From: Clostridiales bacterium
Lineage (GTDB): Bacteria > Bacillota_A > Clostridia > Peptostreptococcales > Anaerovoracaceae
DNA: 45,704 nucleotides
Assembly: GCA_012510935.1 (NCBI GenBank)
Contig: JAAZHB010000153.1
Location: forward strand, 1 to 45,704
Direction of reading: 5' to 3'
Each line of letters begins with the position of its first letter. Position 1 is the stretch's first letter. This document shows, piece after piece, positions 8,328 to 16,447 of the stretch. The translations under genes were made by a program, and so were the position numbers. The notes under the pieces are model-generated. The model made no database searches, was not told where the DNA came from, and saw only the letters and a program-made list of their open reading frames with translations.

Positions 8328-8690
8328 ATGGCTAGACATAGACAAGGAAGAATGAGCGAAGAAATTAAGAAAAGTATTAGCTCACTTCTAATTAATGGGG
8401 TAAAAGACCCAAGACTGGCAAATAGAATTATTACAATTTCTGAAGTAAATGTATCAAGCGATGGAAGTTATGCAACTGTATTTGTTACTCCATTAATACT
8501 TGATGGTGAAGATAAAGATCAAGTATGCACAGAAGTACTTGCTGGATTTGACAAAGCAAAAGGTTTACTTAGAAAACAGGTTTCAAATGATATCAAACTC
8601 AGACATACACCAGAGTTGAGCTTTAAGATTGATCTTTCTATGGATTATGGTAGACATATTGATACCATTCTAGATGAAATCATGAAATAA
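8328..8690 (+). CDS. rbfA: Ribosome-binding factor A
   Basis: 120 residues, standard length. RbfA is a single KH-type fold that binds immature 30S subunits and aids 16S rRNA 5'-end maturation. Recognisable segments are MARHRQGRMSEEIKKSISSLL at the start (first 20 residues are typical), ISEVNVSSDGSYATVFVT in the KH core, and LRHTPELSF near the end. It begins 4 nt after infB, in the usual infB-rbfA-nrnA-truB order. Confidence 0.96.
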   Translation: MARHRQGRMSEEIKKSISSLLINGVKDPRLANRIITISEVNVSSDGSYATVFVTPLILDGEDKDQVCTEVLAGFDKAKGLLRKQVSNDIKLRHTPELSFKIDLSMDYGRHIDTILDEIMK

Positions 8691-8699
8691 GAGGAATTG

Positions 8700-9674
8700 A
8701 TGATAACACTAAAAGAATTTGCTAGAGCATTGAAGAATGCTGACAACATAGTATTATATCCACACGTTGGAGCTGATGGGGATTCACTTGGATCCTCAGC
8801 GGCTCTTTGTTGTGCGCTTAGGAGCCTTGGCAAAGAATGTGTAATCTATTACAATCAAGAAATTGCTGATAATCTAGATTTCATCGGGCCGGAGTATGTA
8901 GTAACAGAAAGCAGTGAGATTAAGAAAAATGATTTCTCAATTATGATTGATTGCGAAGGTAGGGACAGAATTGGAGATGTAAGATTTAATTCTTTTGAAA
9001 AAGCATCAATACTTGGGTGCATTGATCATCATATTTCTCCTAAGTCCGATATACCATATGATTATTATTATTGCGAACCAGATAGCGCTGCTACAGCAGA
9101 GGTTGTATATTTGCTCATTAAAGAGCTTGGCTGTGACATTACACTTGATATCGCTAAGTATATTTGGACTGGAATTACAACTGATACAGGTAATTTCCAA
9201 CATGCCAATACAACAGGAAGGACTCACAGAATTGTAACTGAATTATATGATGTTCAGGATTTTAAGAGTAAGCCGATAAGTGTATTGCTATATGACAGAA
9301 AAAAGAAAGGTCTAATAAGACTTGAGAGTGAAGTTCTCTTAAATTTAGATTTTTATTTTGATGGAATTGTTGGAATTGGCGTTGTTTCAGAAGAACAAAG
9401 AGAGTCACATGGTGTAAAACCTCAAGATATTAATTTCCTTATAAACAGAATTGCTTCTATCAATGGGGTAGAAATCAGTATATTGATTAAAGAAGAGAGT
9501 GACAAAATAAAAGCATCGCTAAGATCGAATTCATCGTTTAATGTTGCTTCCATTTGTGAGAGTTTCGGTGGAGGCGGACATATTGCTGCGGCAGGATGCA
9601 GCTTTGATTCAAAGCAATATACAACCAAAGAAGTAGGGCAATTAATAATAGATGCTATTGCTGAGGTTATATAA
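8700..9674 (+). CDS. nrnA: DHH-family oligoribonuclease/pAp phosphatase NrnA
   Basis: 324 residues from ATG 8700. A TTG three bases earlier (8697) is open too, but the GAGGA at 8691-8695 is better spaced for the ATG. DHH/DHHA1 phosphoesterase: metal-binding motifs HVGADGDSLGSS (near the N-terminus), DCEGRDR, the DHH triad (DHHISP) and DTGNFQHANT. The DHHA1 domain has the GGGGHIAAAG substrate-binding glycines near the C-terminus. NrnA degrades 2-5 nt RNAs and dephosphorylates 3'-phosphoadenosine 5'-phosphate using Mn2+. Its stop overlaps the truB start (TAATG), so the two are probably translationally coupled. Confidence 0.94.
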   Translation: MITLKEFARALKNADNIVLYPHVGADGDSLGSSAALCCALRSLGKECVIYYNQEIADNLDFIGPEYVVTESSEIKKNDFSIMIDCEGRDRIGDVRFNSFEKASILGCIDHHISPKSDIPYDYYYCEPDSAATAEVVYLLIKELGCDITLDIAKYIWTGITTDTGNFQHANTTGRTHRIVTELYDVQDFKSKPISVLLYDRKKKGLIRLESEVLLNLDFYFDGIVGIGVVSEEQRESHGVKPQDINFLINRIASINGVEISILIKEESDKIKASLRSNSSFNVASICESFGGGGHIAAAGCSFDSKQYTTKEVGQLIIDAIAEVI

Positions 9675-10567
9675 TGAATCTAAACGGAGTAATTAATATA
9701 AATAAACCTAAGGGAATGACATCGCATGATGTTGTAGCTAAAATAAGAAGAAGACTTTGTATCAAGAAAGTTGGACATACTGGTACCCTTGATCCAATGG
9801 CGACAGGGGTTCTTCCTGTATGCGTTGGAAATGCTACTAGAATGATTGAGTACTATGATAATGATTTTAAGACATATCATGCTAGCATGCAGCTTGGAAT
9901 ACAGACAGATACACTTGATATAACCGGAGAAGTCCTTAATAAAGAAAGCTTTAAGAGTGTTACAAAAGATTCAATAGAGGGAGCTTTTGGTAAGTATATA
10001 GGCCAAGTCTCTCAGACACCGCCACGCTATTCAGCTCTTAAAATTAATGGAAAGAAAGCTTATGAGCTTGCCAGAGAAGGTAAGGAGTTCACTCTAAAAG
10101 CAAGAGAAATATTCATTAAGCAAATAGGCATTACATATCTCGATATTTCTAAAGGAATAATTGAATTTGATGTTGAATGTTCTAAAGGTACATATATTAG
10201 AACAATATGTGACGATATTGGAAAGGATCTTGGCTGTGGAGGCTGCATGACGGATCTTGTCCGGACATCAAATGGGTGCTTTGATATTAGTGAATCTGTG
10301 TCGCTACAAGATTTGGTAGAAGCAGATGATGAAGCTATTTGCGCCATGATAAGACCTATTGATGAAACACTTGTTACACTTGGAATAGTTGAATTAAAGG
10401 AATTGCGTTTGAAGTACTTTATGAACGGAAATGGCTCATATAATGACGGATATAGTATTATTGTTAATAAAGAGAATTATTACCGAGTGTATTGCAATGA
10501 TGTATTTCTTGGTGTAGCTTCTATAGATGAAAATGGAGTATTAGTTCCAGAAAAGGTTTTTAAGTAA
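9674..10567 (+). CDS. truB: tRNA pseudouridine-55 synthase TruB
   Basis: 297 residues. It isomerises U55 in the T-loop of elongator tRNAs. The catalytic motif GHTGTLDPMATGVL holds the nucleophile D40; other TruB marks are INKPKGMTSHDVV at the start, QTPPRYSALKINGKKAYELAR and SKGTYIRTICDDIG. The C-terminal part (about 235-297) is a short PUA-like tail. It overlaps nrnA by one base. Confidence 0.96.
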   Translation: MNLNGVININKPKGMTSHDVVAKIRRRLCIKKVGHTGTLDPMATGVLPVCVGNATRMIEYYDNDFKTYHASMQLGIQTDTLDITGEVLNKESFKSVTKDSIEGAFGKYIGQVSQTPPRYSALKINGKKAYELAREGKEFTLKAREIFIKQIGITYLDISKGIIEFDVECSKGTYIRTICDDIGKDLGCGGCMTDLVRTSNGCFDISESVSLQDLVEADDEAICAMIRPIDETLVTLGIVELKELRLKYFMNGNGSYNDGYSIIVNKENYYRVYCNDVFLGVASIDENGVLVPEKVFK

Positions 10568-10620
10568 GCTGAATATATAATTATAGAACAATTATCAGAG
10601 TTTAGGACAATAGATTAAGA

Positions 10621-11580
10621 ATGAAAGTATATAACTCGTTAGACAATATTAAAATAACAGATAAATTAGTTGTAGCCTTAGGGACATTTGATGGAATCCA
10701 TATGGGACATAGAACTATAATAAATGATGCAGTCAATGTGGCTAGACAGAAAGGTATTAAATCAGGTGTTTATACTTTTTCAAACCACCCTGTAAATTTC
10801 ATTAAAGGCCAGGAGCCTTCTGATGAGGACGCTGTACATCTTCTTTGCAGTGAAGAAGACAAACTTAAACTTCTCGAAGAATTAGGCGTTGACTATGTAT
10901 TTAATGTTCCATTTGATAAACACATTATGACAATGCAACCAATGGATTTTATTCAAGATATTTTACTTATTAAGTTAAATGTTGATACGGTTTGCTGTGG
11001 ATTCAACTATACTTTTGGTGACAGAGCTGCAGGTAATGTCGAGATGCTTAAATCTGACGGAGTTAGAATTGGATTATCAGTCAATGTTCATGAACCGGTA
11101 TTGTTTGACCAAGAGGTTGTAAGTTCAACAGCTATTCGTAGACTTATTCGCGAAGGTAAGATGGAAACTACAGCTAGATACCTATGGAGATATTTCCACA
11201 TTAGAGGTGTAGTTAAGCATGGCAACAAGCTTGGAAGAAATCTTGGATTTCCAACGATGAACTTTAATGCTCCAGATTATTTAGAGCTACCTCCAAATGG
11301 AGTATATTTCTCTAGGATTCAAATTGATGGGGTTAAATATAATTCGATTACTAATATTGGAATTAAGCCAACAGTTGGGGGACATGATAAAACAGTTGAG
11401 ACATTTGTATTTGATTTTGAGAAAGATACATATGGTGAAGAAGTGACTGTTGAATTAATCAAGTTCCACAGACCAGAAAAGGCATTTAATTCGGTAGAAG
11501 AATTAAAAAAACAGGTTTTGAGAGATTGCAACGACGCAAAGATTTTTCATAAAAAAATAAAAGAACAAAAATATAACTAG
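10621..11580 (+). CDS. ribF: Bifunctional riboflavin kinase/FAD synthetase
   Basis: 319 residues. The N-terminal nucleotidyltransferase domain (about 15-175) shows ALGTFDGIHMGH and CCGFNYTFG; the C-terminal flavokinase domain (about 190-315) shows GVVKHGNKLGRNLGFPTMN and the TNIGIKPTVGG turn. Together they make FMN and FAD from riboflavin and ATP. I see no FMN riboswitch ahead of it. No good Shine-Dalgarno precedes ATG 10621; the upstream 18 bases (10605-10622) closely resemble the stretch ahead of plsX (20644-20661). Confidence 0.95.
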   Translation: MKVYNSLDNIKITDKLVVALGTFDGIHMGHRTIINDAVNVARQKGIKSGVYTFSNHPVNFIKGQEPSDEDAVHLLCSEEDKLKLLEELGVDYVFNVPFDKHIMTMQPMDFIQDILLIKLNVDTVCCGFNYTFGDRAAGNVEMLKSDGVRIGLSVNVHEPVLFDQEVVSSTAIRRLIREGKMETTARYLWRYFHIRGVVKHGNKLGRNLGFPTMNFNAPDYLELPPNGVYFSRIQIDGVKYNSITNIGIKPTVGGHDKTVETFVFDFEKDTYGEEVTVELIKFHRPEKAFNSVEELKKQVLRDCNDAKIFHKKIKEQKYN

Positions 11581-11620
11581 ACTAAATGCTGTCGTTATGG
11601 TAATATTGTAAAGGTTTTGT

Positions 11621-11667
11621 ACCCTTACTTCAGTAATGCGCTTCTCCAGCGGTTACGCAGTTTGGGT
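11621..11667 (+). promoter_or_regulatory. Structured rpsO (S15) leader RNA
   Basis: A long interrupted stem can be drawn. ACCC (11621-11624) pairs with GGGT (11664-11667), ACT (11627-11629) with AGT (11659-11661), GTAA (11633-11636) with TTAC (11653-11656), and CGC (11639-11641) with GCG (11649-11651), capped by TTCTCCA. It ends 14 nt before the rpsO RBS. Several unrelated S15 autoregulatory leaders are known in bacteria; placement and structure suggest S15 feedback here, which is inference. Confidence 0.6.
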
Positions 11668-11695
11668 GAATTTAATAAAAGAGAGGAGAACGATT

Positions 11696-11962
11696 ATGCT
11701 AACTAAAGAAATTAAGCAGAACATTATCAAAGAGTACGCTGTTAAGGAGGGAGACACAGGTTCCCCAGAAGTTCAGGTTGCTATTCTAACATACAGAATC
11801 AACGACCTTAATGACCACCTTAAGAGAAATAACAAGGATTTCCATTCAAGAAATGGTCTACTAAAGATGGTAGGTCAGAGAAGAAGTCTTCTAAAGTATC
11901 TAAAGGGCACTGACATTGAAAGATATAGAAGTCTAATTTCACGTCTTGGACTGAGAAAGTAA
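11696..11962 (+). CDS. rpsO: 30S ribosomal protein S15
   Basis: 88 residues from ATG 11696, preceded by GAGAGGAGAA. An open reading frame runs back to 11636, but the upstream part lies inside the structured leader and lacks homology to S15, so 11696 is the start. The typical S15 segments are [35 protein letters not shown] and RRSLLKYL (with LGLRK at the end). S15 is a primary 16S-binding protein of the platform. Confidence 0.97.
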   Translation: MLTKEIKQNIIKEYAVKEGDTGSPEVQVAILTYRINDLNDHLKRNNKDFHSRNGLLKMVGQRRSLLKYLKGTDIERYRSLISRLGLRK

Positions 11963-11976
11963 TAACTGACAATGAG

Positions 11977-12010
11977 AGCGGGAGTGCATCAGCATACCCG
12001 CTTTATTTGT
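11977..12010 (+). terminator. Terminator-like hairpin after rpsO
   Basis: AGCGGG (11977-11982) pairs with CCCGCT (11997-12002), extended inward by GTGC/GCAT after an A-A mismatch, followed by TTTATTTGT. It sits between rpsO and pnp, where a partial terminator or an RNase III/PNPase-processed hairpin is commonly found. Confidence 0.75.
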
Positions 12011-12086
12011 ATATAAGATGAATCTTTATTTTAGATTGTAGAGTAAAGAAGTATTTGAATTAACAGGAAGGAGTTGTTAATTAAAA

Positions 12087-14204
12087 ATGGCAAGATTCAC
12101 AGATTACAGAGAATTTAAAACAGCACTAGGAGGAAGACTTCTACAGTTCGAAATCGGCAAGGTTTGCGAACAAGCAAATGGACAGGTTACAGTTAGATAC
12201 GGTGACACTGTTGTTAACTGCACAGCTGTTGCATCTAAGGAGCCAAAGCAGGAGGTTGATTTTTTCCCTCTAAGCTGCTCATATGAAGAGAAAATGTATG
12301 CGGTTGGAAAGCTTCCAGGCGGATATATCAAGAGAGAAGGTAGAGCTGGAGAAAAGGCTACACTTGTATCAAGACTTATCGACAGACCGCTTAGACCGCT
12401 TTTTCCAAAGGGCTATAGAAACGATGTAGTAGTTACTGCAACTGCAATGTCAGTTGACCATGATTGTGCACCTGAAGTTGCTGCACTTCTTGGTTCATCA
12501 GTAGCAATTGCTATTTCTGATATTCCATGGGATGGTCCTACAGCAGGTGTTGTTGTTGGAAGAATTGATGGCGAATTTATCGTAAACCCAACTTATGAGC
12601 AGAGACTTGTTTCTGACATTAACCTTACAGTTTGTGGTACTGAAGAAGCTATCATGATGGTTGAGGCAGGAGCTAACGAGGTTCCAGAAGAGCAGATGCT
12701 AGATGCAATCATGTTTGCACATGAGGAAATCAAGCTTCTTTGCAAGTTTATCAAGGAAATCGTAGCAGAAGTTGGAAAAGAAAAGACTGAATATGTTTCT
12801 TTTGTTGCTGGTGAAGATGTAGACGCAGCAGTAAGAGAATATTCAACATCAAAGATGGTTGAAGCTATTAAGACAGTTGACAAGCAGGAAAGACTAGAGA
12901 ATATGTCTGCTGTAGAGAAGGATGCTCAGGAGCATTTTGCAGAAATCTTCGAAGGCAGAATGAAGGAAGTAGCGGATGTTACTCATTCTATCAAGAAGGA
13001 AGAAGTAAGAAAGATGATTCTTGATGAAGGAATCAGACCAGATAACCGTAAGACTAACGAGATTAGACAAATTTGGTCAGAGACAAGCTTTCTTCCAAGA
13101 GCGCATGGATCCGGACTTTTCAAGAGAGGACAGACACAGGCACTTTCTGTTGCTACGCTTGCACCTCTTGGAGAAGCTCAGAACCTTGACAGCATCGACA
13201 TAGATGTAACTACAAAGAGATATATGCACCAGTATAATTTCCCAGGATATTGCACAGGTGAAGCAAAGGTATCTAGAGGGCCAGGAAGAAGAGAAATTGG
13301 TCATGGCGCACTTGCAGAAAGAGCGTTGCTACCAGTTCTTCCATCAGAGGAAGAGTTCCCTTATGCAATTAGAGTAGTATCTGAGGTACTTTCATCAAAT
13401 GGTTCATCATCAATGGCGTCTACTTGCGGCTCATGCCTTGCTCTAATGGATGCAGGAGTTCCAATTAAGAAGCCTGTATCAGGTATCGCAATGGGACTTA
13501 TTGAAGGACTCAACGAAGACGGTTCATCAAGATATGCTATTCTTTCTGATATTCAGGGAATGGAAGATGCACTCGGAGATATGGACTTCAAGGTAACTGG
13601 TACACCTGACGGAGTAACTGCTCTTCAGATGGATATTAAGGTTCATGGACTTTCAAGAGAAATTCTAAAGGAAGCCCTAGAGCAGGCAAAGATTGGAAGA
13701 GCACATATTCTATCTAACATGCTTGAGGAACTTTCAGAGCCAAGAGCTGAGCTATCACCATATGCACCTAGATTTGTATCAATGAATATTGATCCAGATA
13801 AGATTAGACTAGTAATCGGACCTGGTGGAAAGACAATTAACAGAATTGTTGATGAAACAGGTGCAAAGATTGACATCTCAGAAGATAATCCAGGACTTAT
13901 TTGCATCTATGCAGTTAGCCAGGAAGGCGCTGATGCTGCAAAGAAGGAAATTGAGCTTATCACTAAGGATGTTGAAGTAGGCGAGACATACGAGGGAGAA
14001 GTTAAGAGAATTATGGCGTTTGGTGCGTTCATAGAGATTCTTCCAGGCAAAGAAGGTCTTCTTCACATCTCAAAGATGGCAAATCATAGAGTTGAAAAGG
14101 TTGAAGATATTCTTAACATCGGAGATAAGGTAATGGTTAAGGTTACAGAAATTGATAACCAGAATAGAATTAACCTTTCTCGTAAAGAGCTTGTTAACGA
14201 CTAG
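12087..14204 (+). CDS. pnp: Polyribonucleotide nucleotidyltransferase (PNPase)
   Basis: 705 residues, normal length. Two RNase PH-like domains (about 10-210 and 310-540) flank an all-helical domain, then a KH domain (about 565-615; [14 protein letters not shown]) and an S1 domain (about 630-700; [21 protein letters not shown]). It degrades RNA 3'-5' by phosphorolysis and takes part in the degradosome. The catalytic second core shows [13 protein letters not shown] with the metal/phosphate-site acidic residues. RBS GGAAGGAG ends 13 nt before ATG 12087, a slightly long spacing. Confidence 0.97.
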   Translation: MARFTDYREFKTALGGRLLQFEIGKVCEQANGQVTVRYGDTVVNCTAVASKEPKQEVDFFPLSCSYEEKMYAVGKLPGGYIKREGRAGEKATLVSRLIDRPLRPLFPKGYRNDVVVTATAMSVDHDCAPEVAALLGSSVAIAISDIPWDGPTAGVVVGRIDGEFIVNPTYEQRLVSDINLTVCGTEEAIMMVEAGANEVPEEQMLDAIMFAHEEIKLLCKFIKEIVAEVGKEKTEYVSFVAGEDVDAAVREYSTSKMVEAIKTVDKQERLENMSAVEKDAQEHFAEIFEGRMKEVADVTHSIKKEEVRKMILDEGIRPDNRKTNEIRQIWSETSFLPRAHGSGLFKRGQTQALSVATLAPLGEAQNLDSIDIDVTTKRYMHQYNFPGYCTGEAKVSRGPGRREIGHGALAERALLPVLPSEEEFPYAIRVVSEVLSSNGSSSMASTCGSCLALMDAGVPIKKPVSGIAMGLIEGLNEDGSSRYAILSDIQGMEDALGDMDFKVTGTPDGVTALQMDIKVHGLSREILKEALEQAKIGRAHILSNMLEELSEPRAELSPYAPRFVSMNIDPDKIRLVIGPGGKTINRIVDETGAKIDISEDNPGLICIYAVSQEGADAAKKEIELITKDVEVGETYEGEVKRIMAFGAFIEILPGKEGLLHISKMANHRVEKVEDILNIGDKVMVKVTEIDNQNRINLSRKELVND

Positions 14205-14235
14205 GAATATAAAAAATTAATCAATTTAATTTACG

Positions 14236-14269
14236 AAAGGACTATCTATATTGATAGTCCTTTTTGTTT
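14236..14269 (+). terminator. Intrinsic terminator of pnp
   Basis: AAAGGACTATC (14236-14246), loop TATATT, GATAGTCCTTT (14253-14263), then a T-rich run ending TTTTTGTTTC. Strong stem with U-tract; it closes the rimP...pnp block. Confidence 0.93.
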
Positions 14270-14291
14270 CTTGGTTCAAAAATGTTATAAT
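14264..14291 (+). promoter_or_regulatory. Candidate promoter of the DUF2207 gene
   Basis: TTGTTT at 14264-14269 and TATAAT at 14286-14291 with a 16-bp spacer, ending 34 bases before the ATG at 14326. The -35 overlaps the T-run of the pnp terminator. Confidence 0.5.
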
Positions 14292-14325
14292 TATCAAAAT
14301 TAATTGTAAGGAGGGTATTAATAGA

Positions 14326-16155
14326 ATGTATGCAATCAAGAAGTCGCTTGTAATTATGTTGTCGTCGCTTTTCTTTTTTTGCTCATTTATAGTTCCTTCT
14401 TTTGCAAATGATGAAATTCCGACTGATTTTACAACAAACAATTATAAAGTTAGAATCAATGTCAATCGTGATAATACAGCCGACTATGAGCAATCAATTA
14501 GTGTAAAATTTACAGCAGAGTCAGATCAATTTATAATCGATTTCCCTGATGAACTTCAAGATAGAGTTGAGAAAGTAAGTGTAGCTGGATATTCTTATGT
14601 GTATGACAATGATACAAATGAACTAATAATTAATTATAATAAGGTTTCAGAAGGCAACAAGAAGACTTTTACCATAAATTATACTGTTGTTGGCGTTAAT
14701 TATTTTGGTGAAAGACCGGATGTACTTGAACTCCCATTGCTTTCGAATGAATGGCCTACAGAAGTGGATAAATTTACGGCTAATATATATCTTTTTGACA
14801 AGTCAAGCTGGGGCAATCAAGATCAACGGATAGGGAATAACCACGAATTGACCAATGAGTATGGTACATGGACTGTTGATTCAAAGAATCAAGTTATTTC
14901 AGTAGAGGCTGCTAACATTCCGGCTGAGACTGAATCTAGTATAAAGTTTGATTTGCCTCCAGGTTTTTGGGCGAATGCCAAAAGTATTGACAATATAAGA
15001 ATCTTCATTATAGCAACTATGCTCATCGGCATTCTGATTTTCTTTGGTGCTAGAGTAAGATACGGAAGATCTTTAAATCCATTGATTGCAAGGATAATGT
15101 ATGCGCCGAGCGACCTTAATCCATCAATGGCAGGTTACTTATATGATGATTATGTTGACGAGACAAATATTTGGGCATCAATAATCTATTTAGCTCATAG
15201 TGGTTATATTCGAATTGTTGAGTATGACAGATGTAAGTTTGAATTTGAATTGCTCAAGTATCCGAAAGATGAGAAATCATCTTCGAAGGCTGTGTTTAAG
15301 CTTATTTTTGAAAAAGACTACAGTATTGGAAGAGTCGTAAGCCTCGAATATTGCGGAGAGAGTTTCAAACATAATTTATCTAAATATAAGAAAGCTGTTA
15401 TTAAAGATATAATGGGTTCAAATGTTATATTGATTTCGGCCTCTGAAAGAGCAAATCGACTGGTAAGGTGCACTTTCTTTATAAATATTTGGCTATTAAC
15501 AACACTTAACTACGCATTTCATTATAAGTCAGAGCTGTTTCTATCATCTGGGTTTGTAGTAAGCTTCATAGTAGCAACTATTATGTCGAGTGCTTTGTCA
15601 TGGTTCTCTTCTACATACAATAAAAATAGGGTAAGACCAAATAGGCACAACAAGAATCTTACAATATTAGCAGGGCTTGTTTATCTAGTAATTAGTGCCG
15701 CATATATTTACATGGATAGATTCGCCTTCTATGGAAGGTCAGGAGATGCTGTAATTGCAACTGTTACAACTATATATCTGATTTTTGCACCTTTGGTTCT
15801 ATTTGGAATGAGGTCTTTAAGTCCGAAAAACGCTGAACTTTCGAGTAAAATTCTTGGCTTAAAGGAATTTGTTGAGACAGCTTCGAAGGCTGAAGTAGAA
15901 GCGCAGGCAAAGAAGGATACAGACTATTTCTTTAAGCTTTTTCCTTATGCTTTTATTTTCGATATGACGAAGAAACTAGCAAGCCTTTTTGAAAATGTCG
16001 ATATGGATATACCAACATGGTACTATCCTTATCATGCGGAAGAAGGATACAGTTGTGATATTTTGTTAATTAACTCAATGACTAATAATCTTATGAAGGG
16101 ACTTCGCGAGACTGTTCTTAAAGAAGATAAGGTCAAGTCAATGGTAACAAAATAA
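14326..16155 (+). CDS. DUF2207-family secreted/membrane protein
   Basis: 609 residues from ATG 14326 (RBS AAGGAGGG); the open frame extends back to 14251, but that part crosses the pnp terminator and promoter. A signal peptide (about 1-27, ending VPSFA) leads an extracellular DUF2207 beta-rich domain (about 28-215), closing with LPPGFWANA. A TM helix at about 222-243 leads into a cytoplasmic stretch, then four more predicted helices (about 382-400, 404-428, 443-463, 475-495) and a C-terminal cytoplasmic tail. Function of the family is unknown; the gene stands alone between two terminators. Confidence 0.85.
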   Translation: MYAIKKSLVIMLSSLFFFCSFIVPSFANDEIPTDFTTNNYKVRINVNRDNTADYEQSISVKFTAESDQFIIDFPDELQDRVEKVSVAGYSYVYDNDTNELIINYNKVSEGNKKTFTINYTVVGVNYFGERPDVLELPLLSNEWPTEVDKFTANIYLFDKSSWGNQDQRIGNNHELTNEYGTWTVDSKNQVISVEAANIPAETESSIKFDLPPGFWANAKSIDNIRIFIIATMLIGILIFFGARVRYGRSLNPLIARIMYAPSDLNPSMAGYLYDDYVDETNIWASIIYLAHSGYIRIVEYDRCKFEFELLKYPKDEKSSSKAVFKLIFEKDYSIGRVVSLEYCGESFKHNLSKYKKAVIKDIMGSNVILISASERANRLVRCTFFINIWLLTTLNYAFHYKSELFLSSGFVVSFIVATIMSSALSWFSSTYNKNRVRPNRHNKNLTILAGLVYLVISAAYIYMDRFAFYGRSGDAVIATVTTIYLIFAPLVLFGMRSLSPKNAELSSKILGLKEFVETASKAEVEAQAKKDTDYFFKLFPYAFIFDMTKKLASLFENVDMDIPTWYYPYHAEEGYSCDILLINSMTNNLMKGLRETVLKEDKVKSMVTK

Positions 16156-16166
16156 TTAATTGATCT

Positions 16167-16212
16167 AAAGTGTCGACTTAGTATTATATGCTAATTCGGC
16201 ACTTTTAAATTA
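16167..16212 (+). terminator. Terminator after the DUF2207 gene
   Basis: AAAGTGTCG (16167-16175) pairs with CGGCACTTT (16197-16205), with an inner TTAG/CTAA stem, and is followed by T-rich sequence. Confidence 0.85.
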
Positions 16213-16447
16213 TTGGGAAAACTATATGATTATCCTCATTATTTTTGAGAAAGGGGGCATTTTAGCTTTGTTATATTTGTCCCGTAAATATAGTAATAAT
16301 CAACAAAATATGGTATCATAACTATGTATTTTTATGCGATTTTTTATTGTATAAAAAAATAATATAAATCTGCCATTTGCTTGGATAAATTGTCGAATTG
16401 TGCATATCCAGAGACTGGCTTATTAATCTAAAAGTAGGAGAGAATTA
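16213..16447 (+). other. AT-rich leader/intergenic region before ileS
   Basis: About 235 bases without a gene. It includes possible -10-like AT boxes (TATAGT 16289-16294, TATCAT 16314-16319), none with a convincing -35. I looked for a T-box, expected for a Firmicute ileS, and found neither a TGGNACCGCG-type antiterminator nor a terminator hairpin. RBS TAGGAGAG precedes ATG 16448. Confidence 0.5.
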
